NCBI RefSeq assembly: GCF_024129735.1
Contig: NZ_JAMXXK010000001.1
Coordinates: 62,001-126,000, forward strand
Length of the DNA: 64,000 bases
Direction: 5' to 3'
Source: Acinetobacter lwoffii
GTDB lineage: Bacteria; Pseudomonadota; Gammaproteobacteria; Pseudomonadales; Moraxellaceae
The position numbers and the translations under genes were made by a program. Below the pieces are notes generated by a model. The model saw nothing but the letters and a program-made list of their open reading frames with translations, did no database searches and was not told the origin of the DNA. Positions 36,930 through 44,956 of this stretch are shown in pieces; the first letter of the stretch is position 1; each line of letters opens with the position of its first letter.

Positions 36930-37361
36930 TTAGGCTGACTTTTGTTCTTCGCCCTGTTCTATGCATAATTGCATTAATAAGGCATCGACATGGCTTTGCT
37001 GAAAGGCAAAAGGATTAAAGTCATCAAATCCCATTTCCCGACAGAATTGCTGGATCTGACTGCGTTTGGAAATATATTTCATGGACCAGTCCGGGAAACT
37101 TGGATATTCAATTTCCTTGGTCTCAAATAATTTAATATCCTGATGGCGTGGATCTTTATTCAGTCGCTCCACCAGCAGACTCTTTAAAGTAAGACATTCA
37201 CCTTCCAGACATTGAAAAAAATGCCCATCTGCGAAATACAGTACACCTGTCACTTGATGCTGGTAATTAAAATCACGAGCTTCTTTCAGGATATTCGCCA
37301 AATCTTCGAGTAAGTCAGTTTTGGGAGAAGTACTTTTACTGGCGTAACAAAATTGGTACAT
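36930..37361 (-). CDS. BLUF-domain blue-light sensor
   Basis: 143 residues. The BLUF domain (1-95) has the photocycle residues Y6, N32 and Q50 (HFFQCLEG) and W92/M94 (DWSMKY), plus the typical DPRH turn; it binds FAD. The remaining 45 residues form a short helical tail and there is no output domain, as in BlsA of A. baumannii, which acts by binding partner proteins in a light- and temperature-dependent way. Many Acinetobacter have several such genes, so I do not assign blsA. It is convergent with alr and next to the Anbu operon. Confidence 0.92.
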   Translation of the reverse strand: MYQFCYASKSTSPKTDLLEDLANILKEARDFNYQHQVTGVLYFADGHFFQCLEGECLTLKSLLVERLNKDPRHQDIKLFETKEIEYPSFPDWSMKYISKRSQIQQFCREMGFDDFNPFAFQQSHVDALLMQLCIEQGEEQKSA

Positions 37362-37442
37362 GCGCTAACTTCTCTATTTTTATTATGCTGAACCGCATAG
37401 AAGTTAACACTGTACGCGAAAAACCTGACTCACGATAGGTTT

Positions 37443-38177
37443 TTATAAGAAATACTCATTAGAGGGAACTGGAAGTTCTGCCAATCCTTTTTTCAAGGTC
37501 TCTGACCATTGCCGGCTGATTGCCGTGAAATACTCATCATCTTCGGCAATACGCTTGCCTCGTGGCATGATCAGACTGTCTTTTTTATAGACCAGCACAT
37601 CGAGTGGCATACCGACCGATACATTGGAACGTAGGGTCGATGCAAATGAAATCAGGGAACAGCGCAAAGCTTCATCCAGCGGCATATCATAAGTCAGCGC
37701 ACGATCCAGGATCGGCTTGCCATATTTACTTTCACCAATCTGGAAATACGGCGTATCGCGTGTGGCACAGATAAAGTTCCCTTGCGGATAGACATGATAA
37801 AGCTGCATATCCTGATCTTTAAGTTGTCCACCGACCAGCAGATTACAATAGTAATTGCTTTGTTCCGAAATATCGCTCGTAACATTCGCAATCACTTTCT
37901 TCAGCATACTACCCACCAGCTCAGCGACATCAAACATGGTGTGCAGACTCAAGATATTGGGTTCCTGCTTCAGTTCGAGCTGATTTTTGATATGCCCAAT
38001 CACGGCTTGTGTGGTTGCCAGATTTCCGGATGCCTGTATGACGATCATACGTTCACCAGGAATACCAAAGGTATACAACTTTCGAAATACAGAAATGTGA
38101 TCTACTCCGGCATTGGTCCGGGTATCACTGATAAAAAGCATACCTTGCTCTAAACGTAGTGCACAACAATACGTCAT
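37443..38177 (-). CDS. Anbu: bacterial proteasome-like peptidase homologue
   Basis: 244 residues of the Ntn-hydrolase fold. After removal of Met the N-terminus is Thr (MTYCCALRLEQG), the expected nucleophile; the family segment ISDTRTNAGVDHIS follows, then PGERMIVIQASGNLATTQ and the C-terminal half with PYFQIGESKYGKPILDR. Anbu is a predicted ancestor-like relative of HslV and the 20S beta subunit; open-ring structures have been reported and its substrates are unknown. AAGGA precedes the start. Last of four minus-strand genes with ATP-grasp, alpha-E and transglutaminase-like proteins, the usual Anbu company. Confidence 0.92.
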   Translation of the reverse strand: MTYCCALRLEQGMLFISDTRTNAGVDHISVFRKLYTFGIPGERMIVIQASGNLATTQAVIGHIKNQLELKQEPNILSLHTMFDVAELVGSMLKKVIANVTSDISEQSNYYCNLLVGGQLKDQDMQLYHVYPQGNFICATRDTPYFQIGESKYGKPILDRALTYDMPLDEALRCSLISFASTLRSNVSVGMPLDVLVYKKDSLIMPRGKRIAEDDEYFTAISRQWSETLKKGLAELPVPSNEYFL

Positions 38178-38190
38178 TCATTCGTCCTTA

Positions 38191-38970
38191 TTAACATCCT
38201 AGCACTTGAACGATGGAATGCATGGATTCCACACCGCCCTTTTCTCTGACACCGCGTACCGGCGCCACATCCCAGTAATCCCGTCCAATCGCCACATAAA
38301 CATGCGAACTTGGAGTAAACAACAGATTACTGACATCAAAACAATACCATGTCTGGTCTACAAACACCTCTGCCCAAGCGTGACTGGCCAGATGCGAAGC
38401 ATTTTGTGCATATAAATAACCAGAAACATAGCGTGCAGGCAAACCTAGATATTTGCACATGGCAATAAAAATATGACTATGGTCCTGACAGACGCCCTGT
38501 CTGGACTCAAAGGCATCTATTGCAGAGCCTTGCACTGAAGTACTGTTGGAAATATAAGGCACATGCTCCAGCAAGGCCTGTGCCAGTCCAATCAAATGCT
38601 GACGGGTTAATGCAGGAACATGACGTTGTGCAAAGTCTTTCATTGCTGCATTACATTGTGTTGATTCGGTCGGCTGTAGAAAAAGATTGGGATTGATTAA
38701 ATCATTCAGTCCACTCTGATGCGCAGGATTCAGCTCAACAATCCCTTGCGCCATGATGGTCAGGGAATGATAAGGCTCCCGCTGGCTACAGGTCATCCAC
38801 AGATTATGAAATGCATCTTTCCGGATTTCTTTATTACCCGGTACACTGATATCCCAAGAATGAACCCGCTGATGCGCATTGCTCGAAGGCATCATTTTAA
38901 TGTACTGAATACTGTTCCTCACCTCGGCCGTGTACATATAGTGCGTTTGGTGATTCACCATCAATTTCAT
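38191..38970 (-). CDS. Transglutaminase-like cysteine peptidase
   Basis: 259 residues. The N-terminal beta domain ('bacterial transglutaminase-like N') is followed by the core with Cys-His-Asp triad: C161 in SRQGVCQDHSHIF, H197 in SHAWAEVFV and D212 in WYCFDVSN. Such proteins act as peptidases or amide-exchanging enzymes. The start overlaps the alpha-E stop (ATGA), so it is translationally coupled. With the ATP-grasp and alpha-E proteins it may make or remove a peptide tag handled by Anbu (inferred from published gene-neighbourhood work). Confidence 0.9.
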   Translation of the reverse strand: MKLMVNHQTHYMYTAEVRNSIQYIKMMPSSNAHQRVHSWDISVPGNKEIRKDAFHNLWMTCSQREPYHSLTIMAQGIVELNPAHQSGLNDLINPNLFLQPTESTQCNAAMKDFAQRHVPALTRQHLIGLAQALLEHVPYISNSTSVQGSAIDAFESRQGVCQDHSHIFIAMCKYLGLPARYVSGYLYAQNASHLASHAWAEVFVDQTWYCFDVSNLLFTPSSHVYVAIGRDYWDVAPVRGVREKGGVESMHSIVQVLGC

Positions 38971-39569
38971 ACATCTGCCTCAAACAGTTGATGAATATGG
39001 TCGCTAAACTGATAGAACTGGATTCGATTCGGCTCTGTACGTAACTGCTCCCAGTACTGTTCCAGATCATCCCAGCCCATTTCTACGAGAATTCTGACCA
39101 CATAATCAATCTTGCACAGTGTAGTACTGGTTTCTTCACCCAGGCGTAACTGGTGATCGAGCTGTTCGACACATTGCCCTAAACTGAAAAACAGGAAGAT
39201 ATCGGAAGATTCGGCTTCCAGAATATCTTCACATTCCGTTACCACTTCACAGATATAACCGGCATTTTTGTCTGCGGTTTTGATCAGTTTCATCAGTTCT
39301 GCATAGCCTGAAGCAGACAGCACCCCACGCAATTCCTGAATATTGTCTTTGGCCACTTTAAACTGCTGGCTAACAGACGCCACTTGCGTAGGATCAAGTA
39401 CCAGCTCATTTAAGGAACTGGCATCAAAGGCAGGTAAACAGAAAGCATGGGCATATGCCACTGCCGCTTCGTCTTCTAAAAATGGAAAGCGCGCACATAA
39501 AAAATGAGTGCGAGATAAATAACGCCCTAACCAAAAAATATGTTGCGCATTGCTATTCAGCAAAACCAT
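38967..39569 (-). CDS. Alpha-E domain protein (short form)
   Basis: 200 residues, all helical, starting MVLLNSNAQHIFWLGRYLSRTHFL, which corresponds to the alpha-E start 'AENLYWLGRYLERA'. Usual alpha-E (DUF403) proteins are about 310 residues, so this one is short by about a third. It still ends with a complete-looking helix and is tightly placed in the operon, so it is not obviously broken. It is always found with circularly permuted ATP-grasp enzymes; the function is unknown. Confidence 0.8.
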   Translation of the reverse strand: MVLLNSNAQHIFWLGRYLSRTHFLCARFPFLEDEAAVAYAHAFCLPAFDASSLNELVLDPTQVASVSQQFKVAKDNIQELRGVLSASGYAELMKLIKTADKNAGYICEVVTECEDILEAESSDIFLFFSLGQCVEQLDHQLRLGEETSTTLCKIDYVVRILVEMGWDDLEQYWEQLRTEPNRIQFYQFSDHIHQLFEADV

Positions 39570-39591
39570 GACATTTTCCTTCTTTGGAATC

Positions 39592-41151
39592 TTATGAATG
39601 TAAATTGTCGACTATCCAGGTATCTTTGATACCGCCACCTTGTGATGAATTCACCACCAGTGAGCCGGGTTGCATCGCCACACGTGTCAAGCCACCCTGT
39701 ACGATTTCAGTACGATAAGGCGAACTTAATACAAATGGGCGTAAGTCGATATGACGTTCAGCAATACCAAAATTGGTCAAAGTCGGACTAACCGATAAGT
39801 CCAAAGTTGGCTGCGCAATATATAAATGCGGCGCAGCTAAAATTTTCTCCCTGAAAGTTTCAATTTGCTGTTTAGACGCTTGTGGTCCAATGAGCATGCC
39901 ATAACCGCCCGAACCCTGCGCTTCTTTCACCACCAGCTGATCCAAATGAGCCACGACATAGTCTAATTCTTCAGAATTACGACATTGATAAGTCGGAACA
40001 TTTTTTAGAATTGGCTGCTCGCCCAAATAAAAACGAATCATTTTGTCGACATATGGATAAACCGATTTGTCATCTGCCACACCGGTTCCCGGCGCATTGG
40101 CAATCACGACATTATTTTGCAAATAAGCCGACATCAAGCCAGCAACACCCAAAGTGCTATCCGATTTAAAGCATAAGGGATCAAGAAACGCATCATCGAC
40201 CCGTCTATAAATAACATCGACTCGTTGGCGACCACGTATGGTTTTTACATAAACCTTCGAGTCATCAACAAAAAGGTCACGTGATGTTACCAATGGCACA
40301 TCCATCTCTCTTGCAAGGAAAGCATGTTCATAGTAAGCGCTATTAAAACGTCCTGGAGTTAATACCACGACAAATGGCTTGTCGACGTAGGCATTTTCGA
40401 TCAGGATTTCTTTCAATAATTGTGGATATTGCTCGATTCCGGCAATCTTGGACTGCTCGAATACTTTCGGCATCAGTTTTTCACTGATCTTGCGGCATTC
40501 CAGCATATAAGAAACACCAGATGGCGTTCTGAGATTATCTTCTAAGACATAAAACTCGCCCTTGGAATCACGGATCACATCGATCCCGCTAATCTGGCTA
40601 TAAATCCCGCCTTTCAAGCTATGTTGATACATATGCGGCTGATAGGCCTCATGAGTTAAAATCTGCAACTCAGGAATAATATTGGCTTTTAAAATGTCCT
40701 GTTGATGATAAATATCATGTAAGAATAAATTTAGCGCCCGTATCCGTTGTGCCGAGCCTAAAGCCACCATATTCCACTGCTTCCGGTCTATGACTCGCGG
40801 AATGATATCGTAGGGAATGGTGCGTTCTACGCCTTCTTCATCGCCATAAACGGTAAAGGTAATACCGTGATGTAAAAAATGTTCTTTTGCTACCTGATTC
40901 AGTGCATTGAGTTCATCCAGCGTATGTTGTGATAACCATTCTTCCAGTCTTTGACCAGCCTGACTGGACAACACATGTTCATCCTGCATTTCATTAAAGA
41001 ACTTTGAAGATAACTGCTGCAGTAAAAGTTGTGGATTCGTTGTAGTAGATACCGCTGTAGTTTTAGTGTCTATAAAATTTTTTCCAATATTCTGGGAACT
41101 AAATTTATCAATTGTTTCAATCACATTTGTATCCTGATTTCCTTTAAGCAT
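39592..41151 (-). CDS. Circularly permuted ATP-grasp protein (type 2)
   Basis: 519 residues from the ATG at 41151, which has GAGG 6 bases upstream; the frame is open 26 codons further without support. Family motifs: TFTVYGDEEGVERTIPYDIIPRVI, LNLFLHDIYHQQDIL, VLEDNLRTPSGVSYMLE, VVVLTPGRFNSAYYEHAFLAREMDVPLV, LVVKEAQGSGGYGMLIGP and the C-terminal HIDLRPFVLSS. ATP-grasp enzymes ligate carboxylates to amines through an acyl phosphate, here predicted to make peptides. First gene of the Anbu operon. Confidence 0.92.
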   Translation of the reverse strand: MLKGNQDTNVIETIDKFSSQNIGKNFIDTKTTAVSTTTNPQLLLQQLSSKFFNEMQDEHVLSSQAGQRLEEWLSQHTLDELNALNQVAKEHFLHHGITFTVYGDEEGVERTIPYDIIPRVIDRKQWNMVALGSAQRIRALNLFLHDIYHQQDILKANIIPELQILTHEAYQPHMYQHSLKGGIYSQISGIDVIRDSKGEFYVLEDNLRTPSGVSYMLECRKISEKLMPKVFEQSKIAGIEQYPQLLKEILIENAYVDKPFVVVLTPGRFNSAYYEHAFLAREMDVPLVTSRDLFVDDSKVYVKTIRGRQRVDVIYRRVDDAFLDPLCFKSDSTLGVAGLMSAYLQNNVVIANAPGTGVADDKSVYPYVDKMIRFYLGEQPILKNVPTYQCRNSEELDYVVAHLDQLVVKEAQGSGGYGMLIGPQASKQQIETFREKILAAPHLYIAQPTLDLSVSPTLTNFGIAERHIDLRPFVLSSPYRTEIVQGGLTRVAMQPGSLVVNSSQGGGIKDTWIVDNLHS

Positions 41152-41391
41152 ACAAACCCTCGTATTATCATCTATTATAATTAAATCAAAGCAATATCCA
41201 TGCCATGACATCTGTATTTCAATTACCATTAATCTAATAAATGCCCTTTGAACTCAATGCCATTTTCGACCAAGTTGTTTTAGAATTGTAGGACAAATGT
41301 TGCACAGAGGGACTTGCGAAAAAATGAGAGTTTTTTTATTGTGTTAAGCTAAGCCTAAATCCCCTCTTCTTTATTGCCAGCAAAATAAATT

Positions 41392-42399
41392 ATGTCAGCA
41401 CAAGAAAAAGAAACTTCAAACAGTCTATATCGCCAATGGCAAATCTTGTCGCGTCTTTCTACCGGCAAATGGATGGGAACACGTGAATTACAGGAAATCC
41501 TCAATCGTGAAGGCATCGATATCAGTCTGCGCACCATTCAGCGCGACCTGAATCAGATTGCTCAACGCTTTCCGATTGAAAGCAGTAAAACCACGCCGCA
41601 AGGCTGGCGTTGGCGTTCAGATGCGCCGCTGCAAAGTTTGCCGCATATGACCAGCTCGCAAGCGGTCACTTTCATGATGGTCGAAGAACATTTAAAACAT
41701 CTGCTGCCACCGAGCCTGATCGAGGAAATGAATCCGTGGTTTGATCTGGCACGACGCAGTCTTTCTTCCCAGAACAATGTCCGGCAATGGATTAACCGCG
41801 TACGCATTGTTCCGGCTACCCAACCCCTGATTCCACCTGTGGTAGATAAGGCTGCGCAGCAAGCGGTGTATGAAGGTCTGTTACAGGACAAACAGCTGGA
41901 ATGTGTGTATCAGGGCCGCGGTCATAATAGCGAAGAAAAAACCTATATTCTCAATCCTCTGGCATTGGTACAAAAAGGGTCAATCATCTATCTGGTGTGT
42001 ACCCGTCATGACAAGTCCGATATCCAGACCTTTGCCCTGCACCGCTTTAAATCGGCCGTCGTGCTGAATTCACGTGCCTTGCATCCGGTCAATTTCGATA
42101 TTGATGAGTATATTGATTCTGGTGCGCTGGGCTTCCGGGTGGACTTCAACCACCCTACTGAAAATGTCACGCTAAAACTCAGGATGTCGGAATCGGATGC
42201 ACATTACTTTGAGGAAAGCCAGCTCAGCAAAGACCAGAAAATTGAAAAAATGGAAGATGGCATGTCGCTGATCACTGCTACCGTGCCATTTACCTCGCAA
42301 CTGGTCTGGTGGCTACGTAGCTTTGGTAAAAAGATTAAACACATTGAACCGAGTATTGTAGCCAATGCAGTCCATCAGCTGGATGAGGAAAACCCTTAA
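41392..42399 (+). CDS. WYL-domain transcriptional regulator
   Basis: 335 residues. An N-terminal winged helix-turn-helix (LYRQWQILSRLSTGKWMGTRELQEILNREGIDISLRTIQRDLNQIA) is followed by a WYL domain (YILNPLALVQKGSIIYLVCTRHDK...FALHRFKSAVV) and the WCX extension. WYL domains sense ligands, often nucleic acids or nucleotides. Divergent from the ATP-grasp/Anbu operon across 240 bases, so it is the likely regulator (inferred). Confidence 0.88.
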   Translation: MSAQEKETSNSLYRQWQILSRLSTGKWMGTRELQEILNREGIDISLRTIQRDLNQIAQRFPIESSKTTPQGWRWRSDAPLQSLPHMTSSQAVTFMMVEEHLKHLLPPSLIEEMNPWFDLARRSLSSQNNVRQWINRVRIVPATQPLIPPVVDKAAQQAVYEGLLQDKQLECVYQGRGHNSEEKTYILNPLALVQKGSIIYLVCTRHDKSDIQTFALHRFKSAVVLNSRALHPVNFDIDEYIDSGALGFRVDFNHPTENVTLKLRMSESDAHYFEESQLSKDQKIEKMEDGMSLITATVPFTSQLVWWLRSFGKKIKHIEPSIVANAVHQLDEENP

Positions 42400-42406
42400 C
42401 CACGCT

Positions 42407-42446
42407 AATGCCAGTCAGTTAAGAAATTGACTGGCATTTTCTTTTT
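42407..42446 (+). terminator. Terminator of the WYL regulator gene
   Basis: Eleven-base stem AATGCCAGTCA/TGACTGGCATT with a ten-base loop, then TTCTTTTT, directly after the stop. Confidence 0.85.
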
Positions 42447-42475
42447 AAATTCATGACTGTAGTTGATATGTAGGA

Positions 42476-42614
42476 AAGTCATCCGCAACTGTTTGAGGCT
42501 GGACTGCATAAAAAAATGATTGTTTCTGCGATAAATTTGTTAGTCGATAGAGGCTGACGAGTTTTGCGGATGACAAATGCCTTTGGTTACTTTGGGCGAA
42601 ACCAAAGTAACAAA
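42476..42614. repeat. Palindromic intergenic repeat with long-range arms
   Basis: Outer arms GTCATCCGCAAC (about 42477) and GTTTTGCGGATGAC (about 42560) pair across about 70 bases. A second hairpin, GTTACTTTGG/CCAAAGTAAC (about 42586-42611), has a six-base loop. Same general design as the element at 14250, from a class I associate with Acinetobacter. Non-coding. Confidence 0.6.
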
Positions 42615-42756
42615 TGAGCTGCAAGGGTTTGATTTAAAAAAGTAAGACTCCGCCATGAATCATTAAAAAGTTAAGGAGTATACTTCTAAACTCCTTAACT
42701 GATCAGCATTACTTAACCACGCAGCTTTCATCAAGATTCTCTAAGTATTTTAGAAT
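42615..42756. other. Intergenic stretch between repeat and small transcription unit
   Basis: I see no gene or clear signal here. Confidence 0.3.
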
Positions 42757-42780
42757 AAAAAAATCCCCAAATTGGGGACT
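42757..42780 (-). terminator. Terminator of the small 42.9 kb unit
   Basis: On the minus strand TCCCC AATTT GGGGA followed by seven T. It lies about 105 bases beyond the stop of the 21-codon ORF. Confidence 0.8.
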
Positions 42781-42884
42781 GGAGAATTGTGCTTATATTT
42801 TTATGATTATTCTGGTGATCTGCCGCGATGCCAACCTGCTTTCTTCTACCCCCCCGAAATGCAGCTTGGATGAAAACCCTATAG

Positions 42885-42950
42885 TTAAAAAGAGCTGAGA
42901 CATAAGCAAGCCAGTTCAGCATCATTAAAGCGAATGGATTTTTTGGTCAT
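42885..42950 (-). CDS. Candidate 21-residue peptide
   Basis: MTKKSIRFNDAELACLCLSSF, with AGGAG (42960-42964) 9 bases before ATG, a canonical promoter upstream and a terminator downstream. The start (KKSIRFNDAEL) resembles the first strand and helix of ribbon-helix-helix proteins, so it may be a truncated antitoxin-like protein. A different frame continues for 64 codons, which could mean a frameshift. It may also be a peptide encoded in a small RNA. No downstream gene exists on this strand before the terminator. Confidence 0.4.
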   Translation of the reverse strand: MTKKSIRFNDAELACLCLSSF

Positions 42951-42981
42951 GGTTTAAGACTCCTATATAGTGAATAAACCG

Positions 42982-43010
42982 ACTATAAAGTCATCCGCCT
43001 TACTTGTGAA
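42982..43010 (-). promoter_or_regulatory. Sigma70-type promoter of the small 42.9 kb unit
   Basis: On the minus strand TTCACA (43005-43010), exactly 17 bases, then TATAGT (42982-42987). The first base of transcription would fall about 25 bases before the AGGAG-led ORF. Confidence 0.6.
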
Positions 43011-43216
43011 ATAAATAGAATGCATGTCTTTTGCAGAATTTTTCTATAGTACTTTTTCCGCAAAATTTATCTGTAATCGCTGCTGATTCATTGCTTGGCT
43101 TAATACTATTTTCGGCAAGTTTATAAAATCGAATAACAATTCTCTGCTTGTATAAGATACCTCGCTCTGCACATCATAAAGCCCTATAGAAGTAGAAATA
43201 GGGACTTAATTTTACA

Positions 43217-44887
43217 ATGGCTAACCCTGCTCAATTAGTACGTCACAAGCTGCTCAATACTTTCTTTTCCCGCCATTCGGTCTGGTTTGCCTGCATTCTG
43301 ATTGCAGTGATTTTTACTACATTTCATATCGGTTATTCACCGCGTTATATCTATTATTTTATTCCACAAACGTTGGTGAATACCCTATGGATCCTGAGTA
43401 TTCTGCTGAGTTTGCTGGGTTTGTATGATGTACTGCAAAATAAGCATTCCATTCTGAAAAATTATCCCATCATGGGACATTTCCGCTTTATCTTTGAAGA
43501 ATTCCGTCCGGAGATTCGTCAGTATTTTATTGAAGCCGACCGCGATGCACTGCCTTTTTCCCGTATGCAACGCAGTCTGGTGTATCAGCGGGCAAAAAAT
43601 GAAAATTCAGATAAACCTTTCGGCTCGATTCTGAATGTCTATGAAGATAATTACCGCTTTGTTAGTCATTCTATTACGCCCTGCAAAGTTGCCGATCCGC
43701 AGACTTTTCGCATTCTGATTGGAAATGAGCAATGTACTCAGCCCTTTTCAGCTTCTATTTTAAATATTTCAGCCATGAGCTTTGGCAGCATGAGTGCCAA
43801 TGCGATACGAGCCCTTAATCTCGGTGCTAAAAAAGGTGATTTTTTCCATGATACTGGAGAAGGCAGTATCAGTCCCTACCATCTGGAATATGGCGGCGAT
43901 CTGGTTTGGGAGATTGGCAGTGGTTATTTTGGCTGCCGTACTTTAGATGGGCAGTTTGATCCGGAACGTTTTGCTGCACAAGCCAAATTACCCCAAGTGA
44001 AGATGATTGAAATCAAGCTTTCGCAAGGTGCAAAACCTGGCCATGGCGGTATTTTACCTAAAAGTAAAATTTCGGAAGAAATTGCCCAAATTCGAGGCAT
44101 AAGCCGTGATCATGATTGTGTGTCACCTTCGAGTCATCCGGCATTTAGCACACCGATTGAAATGATGCATTTCATACAAAAATTACGTGAACTTTCCAAC
44201 GGAAAACCGGTCGGATTTAAGCTGTGTCTGGGTCAACCGTGGCAGTTTATGAGCATGGTCAAAGCCATGTTACATACCCAGATTTATCCAGATTTTATTG
44301 TGGTTGATGGCTCTGAAGGTGGAACGGGAGCTGCACCCATTGAATTAATTGACTATGTTGGCGCCCCTTTAAGAGAAGGTTTGCTGTTTGTACACAATAC
44401 CCTTGTTGGTGCAGGATTGAGAGATAAGATCAAAATTGGTGCAAGTGGTAAAATAATTAGTGCATTCGATATTGCCAGTACGCTTGCCATTGGTGCAGAC
44501 TGGGTCAACTCGGCCCGGGGCTTTATGTTTGCAGTGGGCTGTATTCAGGCTCAAAGCTGTCATACCAATCAATGTCCGGTTGGGGTCACGACCCAGGATA
44601 AAGATCGCCAGAAAGCCTTACATGTGCCGACCAAGGCCGAACGGGTATTTCATTTTCATAAAAACACCTTACATGCTCTGTCTGAACTGATTGCTTCCGC
44701 AGGTCTGAAACATCCTTCAGCCATTAAGGCGCATCATCTGGCACAACGTGTGAATAATCACGAAATAAAAAACTTTGCGCAGATTCATTTTTGGCTGAAA
44801 GAAGGCGAATTATTGTCCTGTGAAAATAAGGATGAGGAGAACTTCTACTTCAGGATGTGGAACTTGGCCCAATTAGAAAAATTTTAA
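43217..44887 (+). CDS. FMN-binding glutamate synthase family protein (membrane-anchored, orphan)
   Basis: 556 residues. Two N-terminal membrane helices (about 22-42 and 52-75) anchor a glutamate-synthase-like FMN TIM barrel: NISAMSFGSMSANAIRALNLGAKKGDFFHDTGEGSIS, KPGHGGILPKSK, FIVVDGSEGGTGAAP, and the iron-sulfur Cys region AVGCIQAQSCHTNQCPVGVTTQD. The glutaminase domain and a GltD partner are absent, so the reaction is unknown; relatives are simply called GltB-like oxidoreductases. It stands alone. Confidence 0.9.
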   Translation: MANPAQLVRHKLLNTFFSRHSVWFACILIAVIFTTFHIGYSPRYIYYFIPQTLVNTLWILSILLSLLGLYDVLQNKHSILKNYPIMGHFRFIFEEFRPEIRQYFIEADRDALPFSRMQRSLVYQRAKNENSDKPFGSILNVYEDNYRFVSHSITPCKVADPQTFRILIGNEQCTQPFSASILNISAMSFGSMSANAIRALNLGAKKGDFFHDTGEGSISPYHLEYGGDLVWEIGSGYFGCRTLDGQFDPERFAAQAKLPQVKMIEIKLSQGAKPGHGGILPKSKISEEIAQIRGISRDHDCVSPSSHPAFSTPIEMMHFIQKLRELSNGKPVGFKLCLGQPWQFMSMVKAMLHTQIYPDFIVVDGSEGGTGAAPIELIDYVGAPLREGLLFVHNTLVGAGLRDKIKIGASGKIISAFDIASTLAIGADWVNSARGFMFAVGCIQAQSCHTNQCPVGVTTQDKDRQKALHVPTKAERVFHFHKNTLHALSELIASAGLKHPSAIKAHHLAQRVNNHEIKNFAQIHFWLKEGELLSCENKDEENFYFRMWNLAQLEKF

Positions 44888-44905
44888 TTTGATGCATTTA
44901 AAATC

Positions 44906-44936
44906 AAAAAAGGCGTTTAATTCAAACGCCTTTTTT
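44906..44936. terminator. Bidirectional terminator between the GltB-like and hydrolase genes
   Basis: Thirteen-base stem AAAAAAGGCGTTT/AAACGCCTTTTTT, five-base loop, T-run on both strands between convergent genes. Confidence 0.93.
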
Positions 44937-44956
44937 AATATTCAATTTTCACTCTA

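Noticed and set aside
42731-42925. 64-codon minus-strand frame
   Set aside because: It runs through the terminator hairpin and lacks a ribosome site; the 21-codon frame in the other phase has one.
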